The notes below the pieces were generated by a model. The model was given only the letters and a program-made list of their open reading frames with translations. It was not told where the DNA came from and ran no database searches. A DNA stretch of 64,000 nt from Fusobacteria bacterium ZRK30 (lineage in GTDB: Bacteria; Fusobacteriota; Fusobacteriia; Fusobacteriales; Fusobacteriaceae): positions 930,001 through 994,000 of the forward strand of contig CP102404.1 in the NCBI GenBank assembly GCA_024628785.1, read 5' to 3'. Of the stretch, positions 1-7,659 are shown one piece after another. The position numbers and the translations under genes were made by a program. Position 1 is the first letter of the stretch. Each line of letters opens with the position of its first letter.

Positions 1-1577
1 GTTTCCATAGGAATACCCATTGTTAATGATAAATCTAAATTTTTATAAAAACTACCTCTAACTCCATATCCAGCAGAATAAATTTCTTTATCCTCGTAGG
101 AAGTCTCCCCATATAACATTCCACCATCAAAGAACATAAATGCCTTCATCTTATTAACTATAGGAACTTCATATTCTAAACTACAAGCTATCCCCTTATC
201 TGCTCCCATAAAGCTTTCTGGATAACCTCTTCCCATATATGATCCACCTATAAAAAATTGTTCTGAAGATGGTAAATATTCATCAGCTGTCCCCTGACCA
301 TTTATTTTCAAATAAACAATTGCATTATTTTCTAATAATCTTTGGAACAACATATTTACTTCATATTTTGTGAAATATTTTTTATTTAATTTAATATCTT
401 CATAATCTAAATATGAATAAGTATTTTTCATATAAAATACTGATCTATTAAAATATTTTAATATAGACATATAACCTGATACTTTTTCTGTTGTATCATC
501 AATCCATTTATTATCTAAAATTGTTGTACTTGATTTTTGATTTCCCCAAGTAAGGCCAGAATTAACCTTAAGATCTCTTCTTATAAATAAAGGTTGAGAT
601 ATTGTCATTTGATAATTTTTAGAACTTCCCTTTGTATCTAACTCTGCATAATCTCCATTTTTCAAACTCATTTCATTTGCTGAATATTGAGGTTCCAACC
701 TAGTTCCTTTCCTTGAAATAGGAATAGAATAACTTACCACACCTGTCATACTTCCTTCCGTTGCAGCACCTACTAAGTTTAAACTATCTCTATAACCAAA
801 AACACTGTGATTAGCATAAGCAAAACCACCCTTATATTCTCCAGTACTTTCGCTTCCAGTATTATTTGCATAAACTATTAAATCTGTTTTTTTAGGTTCC
901 TTTACATTTAAAATATAGTCTGTTGTCCCAAATTTTTCTCCTGCTTTCATTTGAATTTCAATTGAGATATCCTCCACTGAATTAAACCATACTAGATTTT
1001 TATTTAATTCATTGAAATTGGAGATATCCCCTTTTTTTAAACTATCCATTCTTTTTAATATATAAGAATCTTTTGTACTCTTATTATTTTTTATTTCGAT
1101 TTTATCAGTTTCTCCCTCTATCAATATTATTTTAAAAACTCCATTTTCTATTGTTTGAGGTGGGATAATTGCTTTACAAACTACATATCCCTTTTTTTCA
1201 TAAAGTTTATTTATTTTTTCTACCAGTTCAAACATTTCATTCAAATTTACTTTTTTATTTTCATAATTCTTGATTATACTCTTTAATTCTAATTTTGTTA
1301 AAATTTTAGAATCATTATGCTCTACTTTTTTCAAAATAAATTCAATTTCAGGATACTTTTCTTTTTCTGATATTTCTTCCTTCTCTTCTTTTTTTTGAAT
1401 CTGAGAACCTTTTTCAATTTCTTTCTTTATTTTAAAATTTTCAATTGCTTTAATTTGCCTATTTAATTCCTGCCCTGCATTTAACTCTTCTCCAATAGCT
1501 AAACTTTCTTTACAGTTGCTTAAAAAAAATAAGAACACTCCCATTAATAATATTTCTCTTTTTTTAATTTTCCACAT
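1..1577 (-). CDS. TpsB-type outer-membrane transporter (FhaC/ShlB family), 3' end missing
   Basis: Two-partner-secretion outer-membrane pore that would export a large TpsA adhesin or hemolysin. The reading frame is open from an ATG at 1577, preceded by AAGGAT, to the window edge (525 codons). It begins with a basic, hydrophobic signal-like segment (KKREILLMGVFLFF), then a charged Lys/Glu-rich linker, then a POTRA-like region (GYVVCKAIIPPQTIENG, IEGETDKIEI). The rest is a beta-barrel region with the motif FFIGGSYMGRGYPES, typical of the family's late barrel strands. The last strands and the stop lie outside the window, and the TpsA partner is probably beyond the edge too. The family call rests on POTRA plus barrel motifs; the substrate is unknown. 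Confidence 0.88.
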   Translation of the reverse strand, partial: MWKIKKREILLMGVFLFFLSNCKESLAIGEELNAGQELNRQIKAIENFKIKKEIEKGSQIQKKEEKEEISEKEKYPEIEFILKKVEHNDSKILTKLELKSIIKNYENKKVNLNEMFELVEKINKLYEKKGYVVCKAIIPPQTIENGVFKIILIEGETDKIEIKNNKSTKDSYILKRMDSLKKGDISNFNELNKNLVWFNSVEDISIEIQMKAGEKFGTTDYILNVKEPKKTDLIVYANNTGSESTGEYKGGFAYANHSVFGYRDSLNLVGAATEGSMTGVVSYSIPISRKGTRLEPQYSANEMSLKNGDYAELDTKGSSKNYQMTISQPLFIRRDLKVNSGLTWGNQKSSTTILDNKWIDDTTEKVSGYMSILKYFNRSVFYMKNTYSYLDYEDIKLNKKYFTKYEVNMLFQRLLENNAIVYLKINGQGTADEYLPSSEQFFIGGSYMGRGYPESFMGADKGIACSLEYEVPIVNKMKAFMFFDGGMLYGETSYEDKEIYSAGYGVRGSFYKNLDLSLTMGIPME

Positions 1578-1666
1578 ATATCCTTGTTATGATAAGTGTA
1601 TAGGATTCTTATCACACCCTCCTCTCTTATTTATTTTAAATATCCTATAAATATTTTTTAGTTTGA

Positions 1667-1750
1667 TTAGAATCTACTATCTATTATGAAGGAATCTTTG
1701 CTCAATTCTTCTTCAAATACCACTTTAAAATCGCAACTATAAATCCTCAT
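1667..1750 (-). CDS. possible 27-aa ORF downstream of the 45-aa ORF
   Basis: A short open frame (MRIYSCDFKVVFEEELSKDS, then 7 more residues) on the same strand as the TpsB gene, between it and the 45-residue ORF. There is only a weak AGGAT-like site upstream. It could be a fragment of a longer decayed gene. I do not recognise it and give it low weight. Confidence 0.15.
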   Translation of the reverse strand: MRIYSCDFKVVFEEELSKDSFIIDSRF

Positions 1751-2030
1751 TTTTTAATGAGAATCCTATTGGTGTTAAATTTTTCATTTGTTTTTTATCT
1801 CAATTTCATCATAAAAAATATGGTGATCTGTATTATCCTTAGATTTCAAAAATTAAATATATTACCTTAACTTAATTTTTAAGTCCTTTTTTTATGCGAT
1901 TTTTCTAATAATTCAGTGTTTAAAACTTAGCTTTCAATTTTAAAGACTACTTTATTGCAAACCTCTAACGAGATTCACCTTTTATAATTTCCTATACAAT
2001 AAAAAAAGCCTATTAATCTTTTTTCTAATT

Positions 2031-2168
2031 TTACTTGATCCTTCTCCTTCTCTCGTAGAATTCTCGTTGTTTACAATAATTATCAAAACTTCCATAGAAT
2101 TTTTGATAATGAGGTCTTAAAATGTGATACCTGAACCACCTTGTTATATACCATTTTATTCTTTTCAT
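2031..2168 (-). CDS. small basic hypothetical protein (45 aa)
   Basis: Open frame from ATG at 2168 to TAA at 2031-2033, with GGAAAGGAG about a dozen bases upstream. The product starts MKRIKWYITRWFRYHI and ends in an arginine-rich tail (REFYERRRRIK), so it is small, very basic and aromatic. It lies upstream of the TpsB gene on the same strand and could share its transcript. No family recognised. It may be a real small protein of the secretion locus or chance. Confidence 0.3.
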   Translation of the reverse strand: MKRIKWYITRWFRYHILRPHYQKFYGSFDNYCKQREFYERRRRIK

Positions 2169-2468
2169 TACACTACACTACTCCTTTCCCTAAAATAATT
2201 ATTGTTTGGTTTTTAAACGTATAACAACAAAAAAACACACACATACGTATATATATACATATATGTAGGTTAATCCCTATTAGTAATACTATACACTATA
2301 TTTAATTTTTTTTTTAGAAAATTTTTACTTTTATTGAACTTAACTTAAAATATAAAACAATTAATCATTAATAAAAACCAAGAAATTAAAGGGTATTAAG
2401 GGTTGCGAAATAAAATTATAATGTCATAAATTTAGTTAAATATTGATATTAATTTAAAAAAAAGTATA
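2169..2468. other. AT-rich non-coding stretch left of IS21
   Basis: About 300 bases without a convincing gene. It includes a low-complexity run of alternating CA/TA around 2235-2270, which is partly self-complementary (TACGTATATATATA). The promoter of the leftward TpsB cluster is presumably here, but no -35/-10 pair stands out. Confidence 0.4.
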
Positions 2469-2550
2469 TGTAAATGTCAATCAAGAATTGACCCATGTGG
2501 CAGTTAATTTTTGACCCACCTAAGGGTAATTAAAAAGTGACCCACCCTGC

Positions 2551-3281
2551 CTATTTCGCAGAGACCCTGTAAGAGTCACCATTCATGTTTAAAATATGTC
2601 CTCTAAATGTTACGCGATCTATTAAAGCTGTTGTTAACATTGTATCAGGGAAGAATTCTTCCCACTCTGAAAATGCTAAATTAGTAGAAATTATAATACT
2701 TCCCCTCTCACTTCTTTCTGAAATCACTTGAAATAGGAGTTCTGATTGATGTTTGTTAAAGGAGAGGTAGGAAAGCTCATCTATTATGAGTAGATCTAAT
2801 CTTGCTAATTGCCTTAAGAATCTCCCTAAATTACTATTTTCTTGCGCTTCAACTAATTTATTTGATAAGTTAGCAGCTGTAGTAAAGTACACCTTATGTC
2901 CACAGTTGCAAGCTTTAAGTCCTAGAGCTATAGAAAGATGTGTCTTTCCAGTTCCTGGGTTCCCTATCATTATTATATTTTCTTTTTTTTGATAAACTCA
3001 CAGCTGGAGAGTTCGCCTACTACTGAAGGTTTTAAATAGCTAAGACGTTTAACTTCAAACTCTTCTAGCGTTTTTTCAAAGGGAAATTTAGCTCCGCGCT
3101 TTAACCTGAAAAGTTTATTGTCTTGTCTAGTTAATACTTCCTTTTCTAATAGTGTAAGCAGAAATTCTTCATATCCTTGTTTTGAATTTATTGCTTGGCG
3201 CTGAACCTCATGATAGTCTTTGAAGCTAGATAGTTTTAAAGCTTTGGAAAAAAGTTTAATTTTTTCACTAATTACACTCAT
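2551..3281 (-). CDS. istB: IstB ATPase helper of IS21, read through a -1 frameshift
   Basis: AAA+-type helper that works with IstA in IS21 transposition. The N-terminal part (3281 down to 2973) ends ..CEFIKKKKI at a stop. The C-terminal part continues in the -1 frame as ENIIMIGNPGTGKTH (Walker A) and LDLLIIDELSYL (Walker B). The two frames meet at eight A's followed by G, which contains A AAA AAG in the zero frame (2988-2982). A -1 slip there gives FIKKKENIIMIGNPGTGKTH, the expected IstB continuity, and a protein of about 242 residues, normal for the family. Either programmed frameshifting or a one-base deletion would explain it. The start overlaps the end of istA by four bases. Confidence 0.82.
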
Positions 3282-4648
3282 TGGATCACCTCTTGGGAAA
3301 TTAAGTTATCATATTTACCTAAATTATTTCTTTGAACTTCTATTTGGTCGTTGATTTTAGGAAGACCGACTTCTTCTCTTAGATATTCTAAAAAGAGTTT
3401 TGAATCTCCTTTAGAGTGATACATTTCAAAAATTGCTTTAGGAATATTTTGTATAACTGGATCAGCATTAAATACAGCTCGCGGTTTTCTTTCTAAAGCT
3501 TTAAGATAGTGAATTAATTGATAACTATGCTTATTTTTTTTAAATATTCTCTGGTGAATTGCAACAACTTTACCTTTATGAAGAAATTGTATTTCTGAAT
3601 GACCAGTTTTTAAAATCACCTCAGTTCCTACTAATTCACAGGGTAATGAATATTTATTAGTTTCAAAAGTTACAGTTGAAAACTTAGTGACTCTTTTATA
3701 GTCTCTTTTAGAAATATCTAGTGAATGGCTAGGAAGCTCTAAAAGGTTATTAGCTTCAATCTGGAATTTTTGTTTAACACTTAAGCTTTCACCGCCAACT
3801 TTATGATTTTCTAAGTAGTTATCACAAGCCTTTTTTATTTTGATATTTAACTCATTCAAACTTTTAACTCTAGGGATAGGAACCATAGTATTTCTTCTGA
3901 TAAGTCCTACTAAATTTTCAACCAAACCTTTTTCATTTCCACTTCTAACATTGCAAAATTTAGGTTTAAAAGCATAATGAGCAACGAGAGTTTCATACCC
4001 TTTAGTTATTTTAGTTACATGTTTTCCATAGCCTTCTGATACAGCAACTCTGGCATTATCAAAGAGAACTTCTCTAGGAATACCACCAAAATATTCAAAA
4101 GCAGAGATGATCCCATCTAAAAAACATTCTTCTCTTTCTGCGAAGTAGGCCTTAGTAAAGATATGAGCGCTATATGCTAACCGAGCACAAAAATATTTTA
4201 TTTCCTGCTTTTCATCATTGAGAAAGATATGCGCTGAACCAAAATCAATTTGCATAGCTTCCGCAGGATTAAAGGTAAGTGGTAGAAAAACCTCTTTTGT
4301 TTTACCTTTTAATTCTCTAAATGCAACCTTAACAGAAGAATATGAACCAAGAAACCCAACCTCTTCTTTGAGTCTAACCCAAACCCTATTAGCAGTGTGC
4401 CTCTGTTTTGAATGAGTATGCTCGTTGTCTTCAAAAATACAAGCTTCAATAAAGTCTAAGACTTCTCTAGTCATAACTTGTTTTCCTCGAGAAGAAAACT
4501 TTTTTTCTCCAGGAATTGTATCTCCATTAATATACTTTCTAACAGTGTTTCTAGAAATATGAAGATCTCTAGAAATTTTTCTAATAGAAACCCCTTCAAC
4601 TAGATGAAGTCGTCTAATTTTTTTATATGTATCCATATGAATTGCCAC
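3278..4648 (-). CDS. istA: IstA transposase of IS21 family
   Basis: DDE transposase. An N-terminal helix-turn-helix (VSIRKISRDLHISRNTVRKY, around residues 15-35) is followed by the catalytic core, with the first Asp in MQIDFGSAHI, the second in VLFDNARVAV and the Glu in NEKGLVENLVG. A C-terminal beta-rich region follows. The frame is open to 4708, but I choose GTG at 4648 because AGGAGG sits six bases upstream; ATG at 4636 is the alternative. The resulting length of about 456 residues fits IS21 IstA. It overlaps istB by four bases, implying coupled translation. Confidence 0.88.
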   Translation of the reverse strand: MAIHMDTYKKIRRLHLVEGVSIRKISRDLHISRNTVRKYINGDTIPGEKKFSSRGKQVMTREVLDFIEACIFEDNEHTHSKQRHTANRVWVRLKEEVGFLGSYSSVKVAFRELKGKTKEVFLPLTFNPAEAMQIDFGSAHIFLNDEKQEIKYFCARLAYSAHIFTKAYFAEREECFLDGIISAFEYFGGIPREVLFDNARVAVSEGYGKHVTKITKGYETLVAHYAFKPKFCNVRSGNEKGLVENLVGLIRRNTMVPIPRVKSLNELNIKIKKACDNYLENHKVGGESLSVKQKFQIEANNLLELPSHSLDISKRDYKRVTKFSTVTFETNKYSLPCELVGTEVILKTGHSEIQFLHKGKVVAIHQRIFKKNKHSYQLIHYLKALERKPRAVFNADPVIQNIPKAIFEMYHSKGDSKLFLEYLREEVGLPKINDQIEVQRNNLGKYDNLISQEVIQ

Positions 4649-4764
4649 CTCAAACCTCCTGTACATCTCTTTAAAAAGATTGTACAGAGTAATATTAGGG
4701 TGGGTCAATAATTAGCTGCCTTTTTTATCTCAAAAGGGTCAATTTTATATTACCCTTTACATAC

Positions 4765-4828
4765 ACCTCTCCATTTTATAGAATTTTTACATTAATTTTT
4801 AAAGTTACACAAAACTTGCAACAGCCCC
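4765..4828 (+). repeat. solo IS-end-like repeat, copy 1
   Basis: This 64-bp segment begins ACCTCTCCATTTTATAGAA and ends ACTTGCAACAGCCCC. It recurs in the same orientation at 20982-21046 with few differences. Its last 12 bases in reverse (GGGGCTGTTGCA) also occur at 23532-23543. It looks like a terminal inverted repeat left by a transposon (perhaps IS256-like), with no transposase attached. Confidence 0.6.
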
Positions 4829-4838
4829 AAATTCTTTT

Positions 4839-5228
4839 CTACAATTTTATCCAAAAACGCTTGTGTTCTTCTATAACGTTTTCTAATATTCCACCATTTC
4901 CTAAAATAACTCCTTCAGATCCTTGGTTATCAATATTACAAGTAATCAATACTTTTTTCATTCCCATATCTCTAGTTTTTTCTAGACCTAAAGAAAGCAT
5001 CTTCTTTCCATACCCTTTTCTTCTATGCTCTTTAGCAACACAGTAACCTATATTTCCTCCTAGCTTTAATAAGAAAGGAGTTAGACTTTCTCTGATCTTT
5101 ATTACTCCTACCACTGTTTCATTTTCTATTGCAAAATAAATAGTTTGTGGAACTCTATTTACTCTTATATTGCATTTTAAATAATTGTTTTTACTGGTAT
5201 CACTGGAATTGAAAAGGAGAACCCTTTT
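4839..5228 (-). pseudogene. GNAT acetyltransferase fragment (5'-truncated)
   Basis: The frame is open from just after a TAA above 5228 to TAG at 4839. It encodes the acetyl-CoA-binding part of a GNAT fold: VGVIKIRESL, then NIGYCVAKEHRRKGYGKKML (the R-x-x-G-x-G pyrophosphate loop), then the late strand VLITCNIDNQGSEGVI. The N-terminal strands and a proper start are missing; only a GTG at 5114 offers internal initiation. The 3' side abuts the solo IS-end repeat and the 5' side a MITE-like repeat. It is probably a relic, although the 91-residue internal ORF could be translated. Confidence 0.7.
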
Positions 5229-5237
5229 TTAATCCAT

Positions 5238-5484
5238 CGCGGACAGTCTGAAACCCAATAAAAAGAATAGTAATGCAGACAATTTTTTATATAATACCAA
5301 ATAAATGCACAATAAATTATTTGTTGATTTCCTAACTTTTTATATTCTATTTAAAATAACTATTTTGGAACTTTCATAAATGAACTCAATAAAATCAACC
5401 TTAAAAGTACACTCCTATTAGAGTGTCCTTTTATTTGGTACTTTCATATATTTTGTTTGCAATAATCTTTTAAATCTGTCCGCG
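5238..5484. repeat. MITE-like element with nested inverted repeats (about 247 bp)
   Basis: CGCGGACAG at 5238-5246 is the exact inverse of CTGTCCGCG at 5476-5484. Nested inside, TACCAAATAAA (5295-5305) is the exact inverse of 5430-5440. A third hairpin (AAAAGTACACTC / GAGTGTCCTTTT, about 5404-5432) lies within that. There is no coding capacity. The ends are GC-rich against an AT-rich interior. This layout suggests a small non-autonomous element, but no target duplication is visible. Confidence 0.45.
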
Positions 5485-5546
5485 GTTTTTCTATTTTCTT
5501 CAAGAATTTTCATTCCTAATTTAATATTTCTTCTAAAATCAAAAAC

Positions 5547-5575
5547 TTGATAAAATACAAAATATAGTCTATAAT
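5547..5575 (+). promoter_or_regulatory. sigma70-type promoter of the AbiF-like leader
   Basis: TTGATA at 5547-5552, a 17-base spacer, then TATAAT at 5570-5575. Transcription would start near 5582, ahead of the structured leader and the 95-residue ORF. Confidence 0.6.
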
Positions 5576-5581
5576 AGTTTA

Positions 5582-5673
5582 TATAAGAGTTGTAACGATT
5601 TTTATTAAAGGTATTTATAATATATCAGCCACGCTTAATGGTTTACCATGCGTACCAGGGCTGATTTTTTTTT
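5582..5673 (+). ncRNA. structured, terminated leader RNA upstream of Abi_2-like gene
   Basis: From the predicted start near 5582 the RNA runs into a strong composite hairpin. ATCAGCC (5624-5630) pairs with GGCTGAT (5659-5665). Inside it, ACGC pairs with GCGT and ATGGT with ACCAT. A run of nine T's follows (5665-5673). This is a terminator placed before the ORF, so a discrete RNA of about 90 nt is predicted with the ORF made by read-through. Abi_2/abiF genes are reported to carry a conserved upstream RNA (the abiF motif). Whether this is that motif is inference. Confidence 0.5.
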
Positions 5674-5695
5674 GAATAATTATAGGAGAGATCAG

Positions 5696-5983
5696 ATGAA
5701 ATATAACAAAAGTCATTTTACAATTGATCAGCAAATTAAAAAGATAAAATCTGATGGTTTTATAGTAAACAATGAAGATCAATTAAAGGTAATTTGGTTT
5801 TATCTTGAAGGAACATTATTCTTTATAAAATATATAATTGATAAAATTAAACCAGAATACGATTTTAATCCTCTTTACACTTTAATTGATGGATTTATAA
5901 AAAAATACCCTGGTAAAGCTATTTATATGGGAATAATGACTCCTGATAAATTAAAATACTTGATAGAAACTCCTAAGATCTAG
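5696..5983 (+). CDS. short Abi_2 (AbiD/AbiF-like) protein, 95 aa, apparently internally deleted
   Basis: Start ATG at 5696 with AGGAGAG eight bases upstream; the frame upstream of it lies in the leader hairpin. The N-terminus (FTIDQQIKKIKSDGFIVNNE) matches the opening of Abi_2 proteins, which have a 'QI..L...G' pattern. The C-terminus (LIDGFIKKYPGKAIYMGI) resembles the end of the same family. At 95 residues it is about a third of the usual length, so the central HEPN-like part would be missing. It may be a deletion derivative of an abortive-infection gene or a small regulator. Family assignment is by pattern only. Confidence 0.45.
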   Translation: MKYNKSHFTIDQQIKKIKSDGFIVNNEDQLKVIWFYLEGTLFFIKYIIDKIKPEYDFNPLYTLIDGFIKKYPGKAIYMGIMTPDKLKYLIETPKI

Positions 5984-6006
5984 ACTAAAATCTAGGTCTT
6001 TTTTTC
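5975..6006 (+). terminator. Rho-independent terminator after the Abi_2-like gene
   Basis: AAGATCTAGA pairs with TCTAGGTCTT around an ACTAAAA loop, followed by a T run. It overlaps the last codons of the ORF. Confidence 0.75.
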
Positions 6007-6091
6007 TTTTCCTATAGTTCTTATTGTTAAATATGTGTAAAAAAACAAAAAAATTACACACATCAAAAAAATATGGGTACAAGATGCCCTG

Positions 6092-6370
6092 GTTCTTTTT
6101 ACATTCCGGGCGATTCTCCGTAAGATTCGGCTGGAGACTAGCTTCTGTACGACCAGGTATCCGCTTTCCTCTTTCCTCCTTATTGGAGACGGATTCTGAG
6201 GATTTCTAGCCGAGGGGAGCTTACTTCATCCCCCCTCGCCGTTCCCCTCACACTCCCCTTGGCTACCCCCTCTAATCGGTAGCGTTCGTGAGGGGATACT
6301 CATATGGGTGATTCAGCTCGTTACGCATTCGCTCGGTGTAGATAGTAGGGATAAACTGTCTTAGATATCC
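6092..6370 (+). repeat. structured repeat A, copy 1
   Basis: GC-rich block in an AT-rich setting, about 270 bp, in the same orientation as copy 2 at 13106-13379 and very similar along its length. Its stems include CGGCTGGAGA (6128-6137) with TTTCTAGCCG (6203-6212), a CGAGGGG/CCCCTCG hairpin, TCCCCTCAC/GTGAGGGGA, and inside that GCTACC/GGTAGC. In copy 2 the 3' arm of the first stem is TCTCCAGCCG. Both differences keep pairing as G-U on the + strand only. It ends AGGGATAA..GATATCC (6347-6370), a module shared with family B. The short ORFs crossing it are not conserved in quality and look spurious. Confidence 0.75.
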
Positions 6371-6507
6371 TTTTTTTCTCATTTTTTCAATATCTTCATC
6401 TCTAAATTTAGAATTATAATTTTTTATCTGAATTGTTTTCTTTGTAGCATTCAGAATAAAAATTTATTCTAGAAGTAAATTCTTTAACTTCATAAATTTA
6501 AAGCTAC

Positions 6508-7611
6508 TTACTTAATAATTAAATAATCATAAATATCACTATATTTTTGACCATATTCAAAAGTTTTGTTAGAGGATATTTTCTTTTTAGGAAAAATAAA
6601 ATTTGCAATATTATTAAACATATCTGAGTTTATAGTTTTATAGAAGATTTTGTCTTCAATATAATTATTACTTAAAAAACTATTCGATTTTATATTTGAT
6701 CTTCGTTCAATATCAAGAGATAAAGTTTTATCTTTAAAATAATCACTCTGAGTTTTTAATAAATAAACACAAGATGTATAACTATTAACTTTACTTTTAA
6801 ATATATGATCTTTACCTATAACTAATATGAATGTTTCATTAGGGTAGAGTTTTGAAATATATTCAATATTTTTTGAAATATGAACTTCTCTTTTGTTGAG
6901 ATCAACGGCTTTAGTTTGATGTATGTTTGAGGTATCTATTGCAGATTTTATAAAATAACGAGTCATAGGGTCTAAATCTTTGTCCAATTTACGCTGAAGT
7001 TTCTTTAAAAAAGTTTTATGATCTTTAGTGTAATCTTTAGTGTGAGTATCTGGATATTTCACTAACAAATCTTTTATTTCCCCCTTTAACTTCCTATCTT
7101 TTACTACTTCAGTTAATAAAAAGTTTAAAAATGGATGAGGTCTAAACTCAAGATCAACACCTACTAATTTAACTTTATCTTCAAAAGTCTTTGATCTATT
7201 AAATTCATAAAGATCTCTAAAAAAATTCTCAAACTTAACATGTTGAATTTTAAATTTATCATTTATTACACCTGGAAAATTTATAGCTTTATATAAGTAT
7301 TCTTCATTGCCAGTCAATACAAATTTATTAGCATATTCTGCATTTGCAGGAGGGAATTCCAATAAAAAATGTCTTATATTTCTTGTTTCATAAAGAAGTT
7401 TTAAAAAATCCAAAGAGATATCATATGATAAAAAATAACGATGATTTTCACCTATTGTAATCAATTTTATATCTTTTTCAACTACTTCAGTTTGAAATTT
7501 TTCTAAGGTTGTTTTTTGGAATGTTTCATTAAAATAAGTAGTTTCTATCCTTTTTTTTCCTATAAATACCAATGCTACAAATATTAAAACTATTAAAAAT
7601 ATTTTTTTCAT
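6508..7611 (-). CDS. membrane-anchored EreA/ChaN-like (erythromycin esterase/Tiki superfamily) protein
   Basis: 367 residues. An N-terminal signal or anchor (KKIFLIVLIFVALVFIG) places the rest outside the inner membrane. The core shows EreA/ChaN-like features: ITIGENHR (the G-E-x-H motif) near residue 53, LEFPPANAEYANKF, LVGVDLEFRPHP near 150, and LVIGKDHI near 275. The superfamily includes macrolide esterases, haem-binding ChaN and metal-dependent Tiki-like peptidases, so the substrate cannot be named. It is the last gene of the leftward operon after three MFS exporters, which suggests a role in detoxification or in processing what they export. Confidence 0.55.
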   Translation of the reverse strand: MKKIFLIVLIFVALVFIGKKRIETTYFNETFQKTTLEKFQTEVVEKDIKLITIGENHRYFLSYDISLDFLKLLYETRNIRHFLLEFPPANAEYANKFVLTGNEEYLYKAINFPGVINDKFKIQHVKFENFFRDLYEFNRSKTFEDKVKLVGVDLEFRPHPFLNFLLTEVVKDRKLKGEIKDLLVKYPDTHTKDYTKDHKTFLKKLQRKLDKDLDPMTRYFIKSAIDTSNIHQTKAVDLNKREVHISKNIEYISKLYPNETFILVIGKDHIFKSKVNSYTSCVYLLKTQSDYFKDKTLSLDIERRSNIKSNSFLSNNYIEDKIFYKTINSDMFNNIANFIFPKKKISSNKTFEYGQKYSDIYDYLIIK

Positions 7612-7659
7612 AATATACTCCTTTTTAATTTTATTTTAATAAAATTTTCGAAGAATCTT

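Larger units (their letters stand above)
2469..4761 (-). mobile_element. IS21-family insertion sequence (istA-istB), about 2.3 kb
   Basis: Both ends begin TGTAAA and share scattered inverted blocks. Reading inward from each end are TGTAAA, AATTGACCC, then GGCAG..TAATT..TTGACCCACC (left 2469-2525, right 4695-4761 in reverse). This repeated TTGACCC motif is the multiple-terminal-repeat layout of IS21. Between the ends lie istA and istB in the usual order and overlap. I cannot define a target duplication; the flanks share only TA. Apart from the istB frameshift the element looks complete. Confidence 0.85.

Noticed and set aside
6024-6209. 61-codon open frame across repeat A1
   Set aside because: It overlaps noncoding repeat A and an A-rich hairpin; no conserved protein features.
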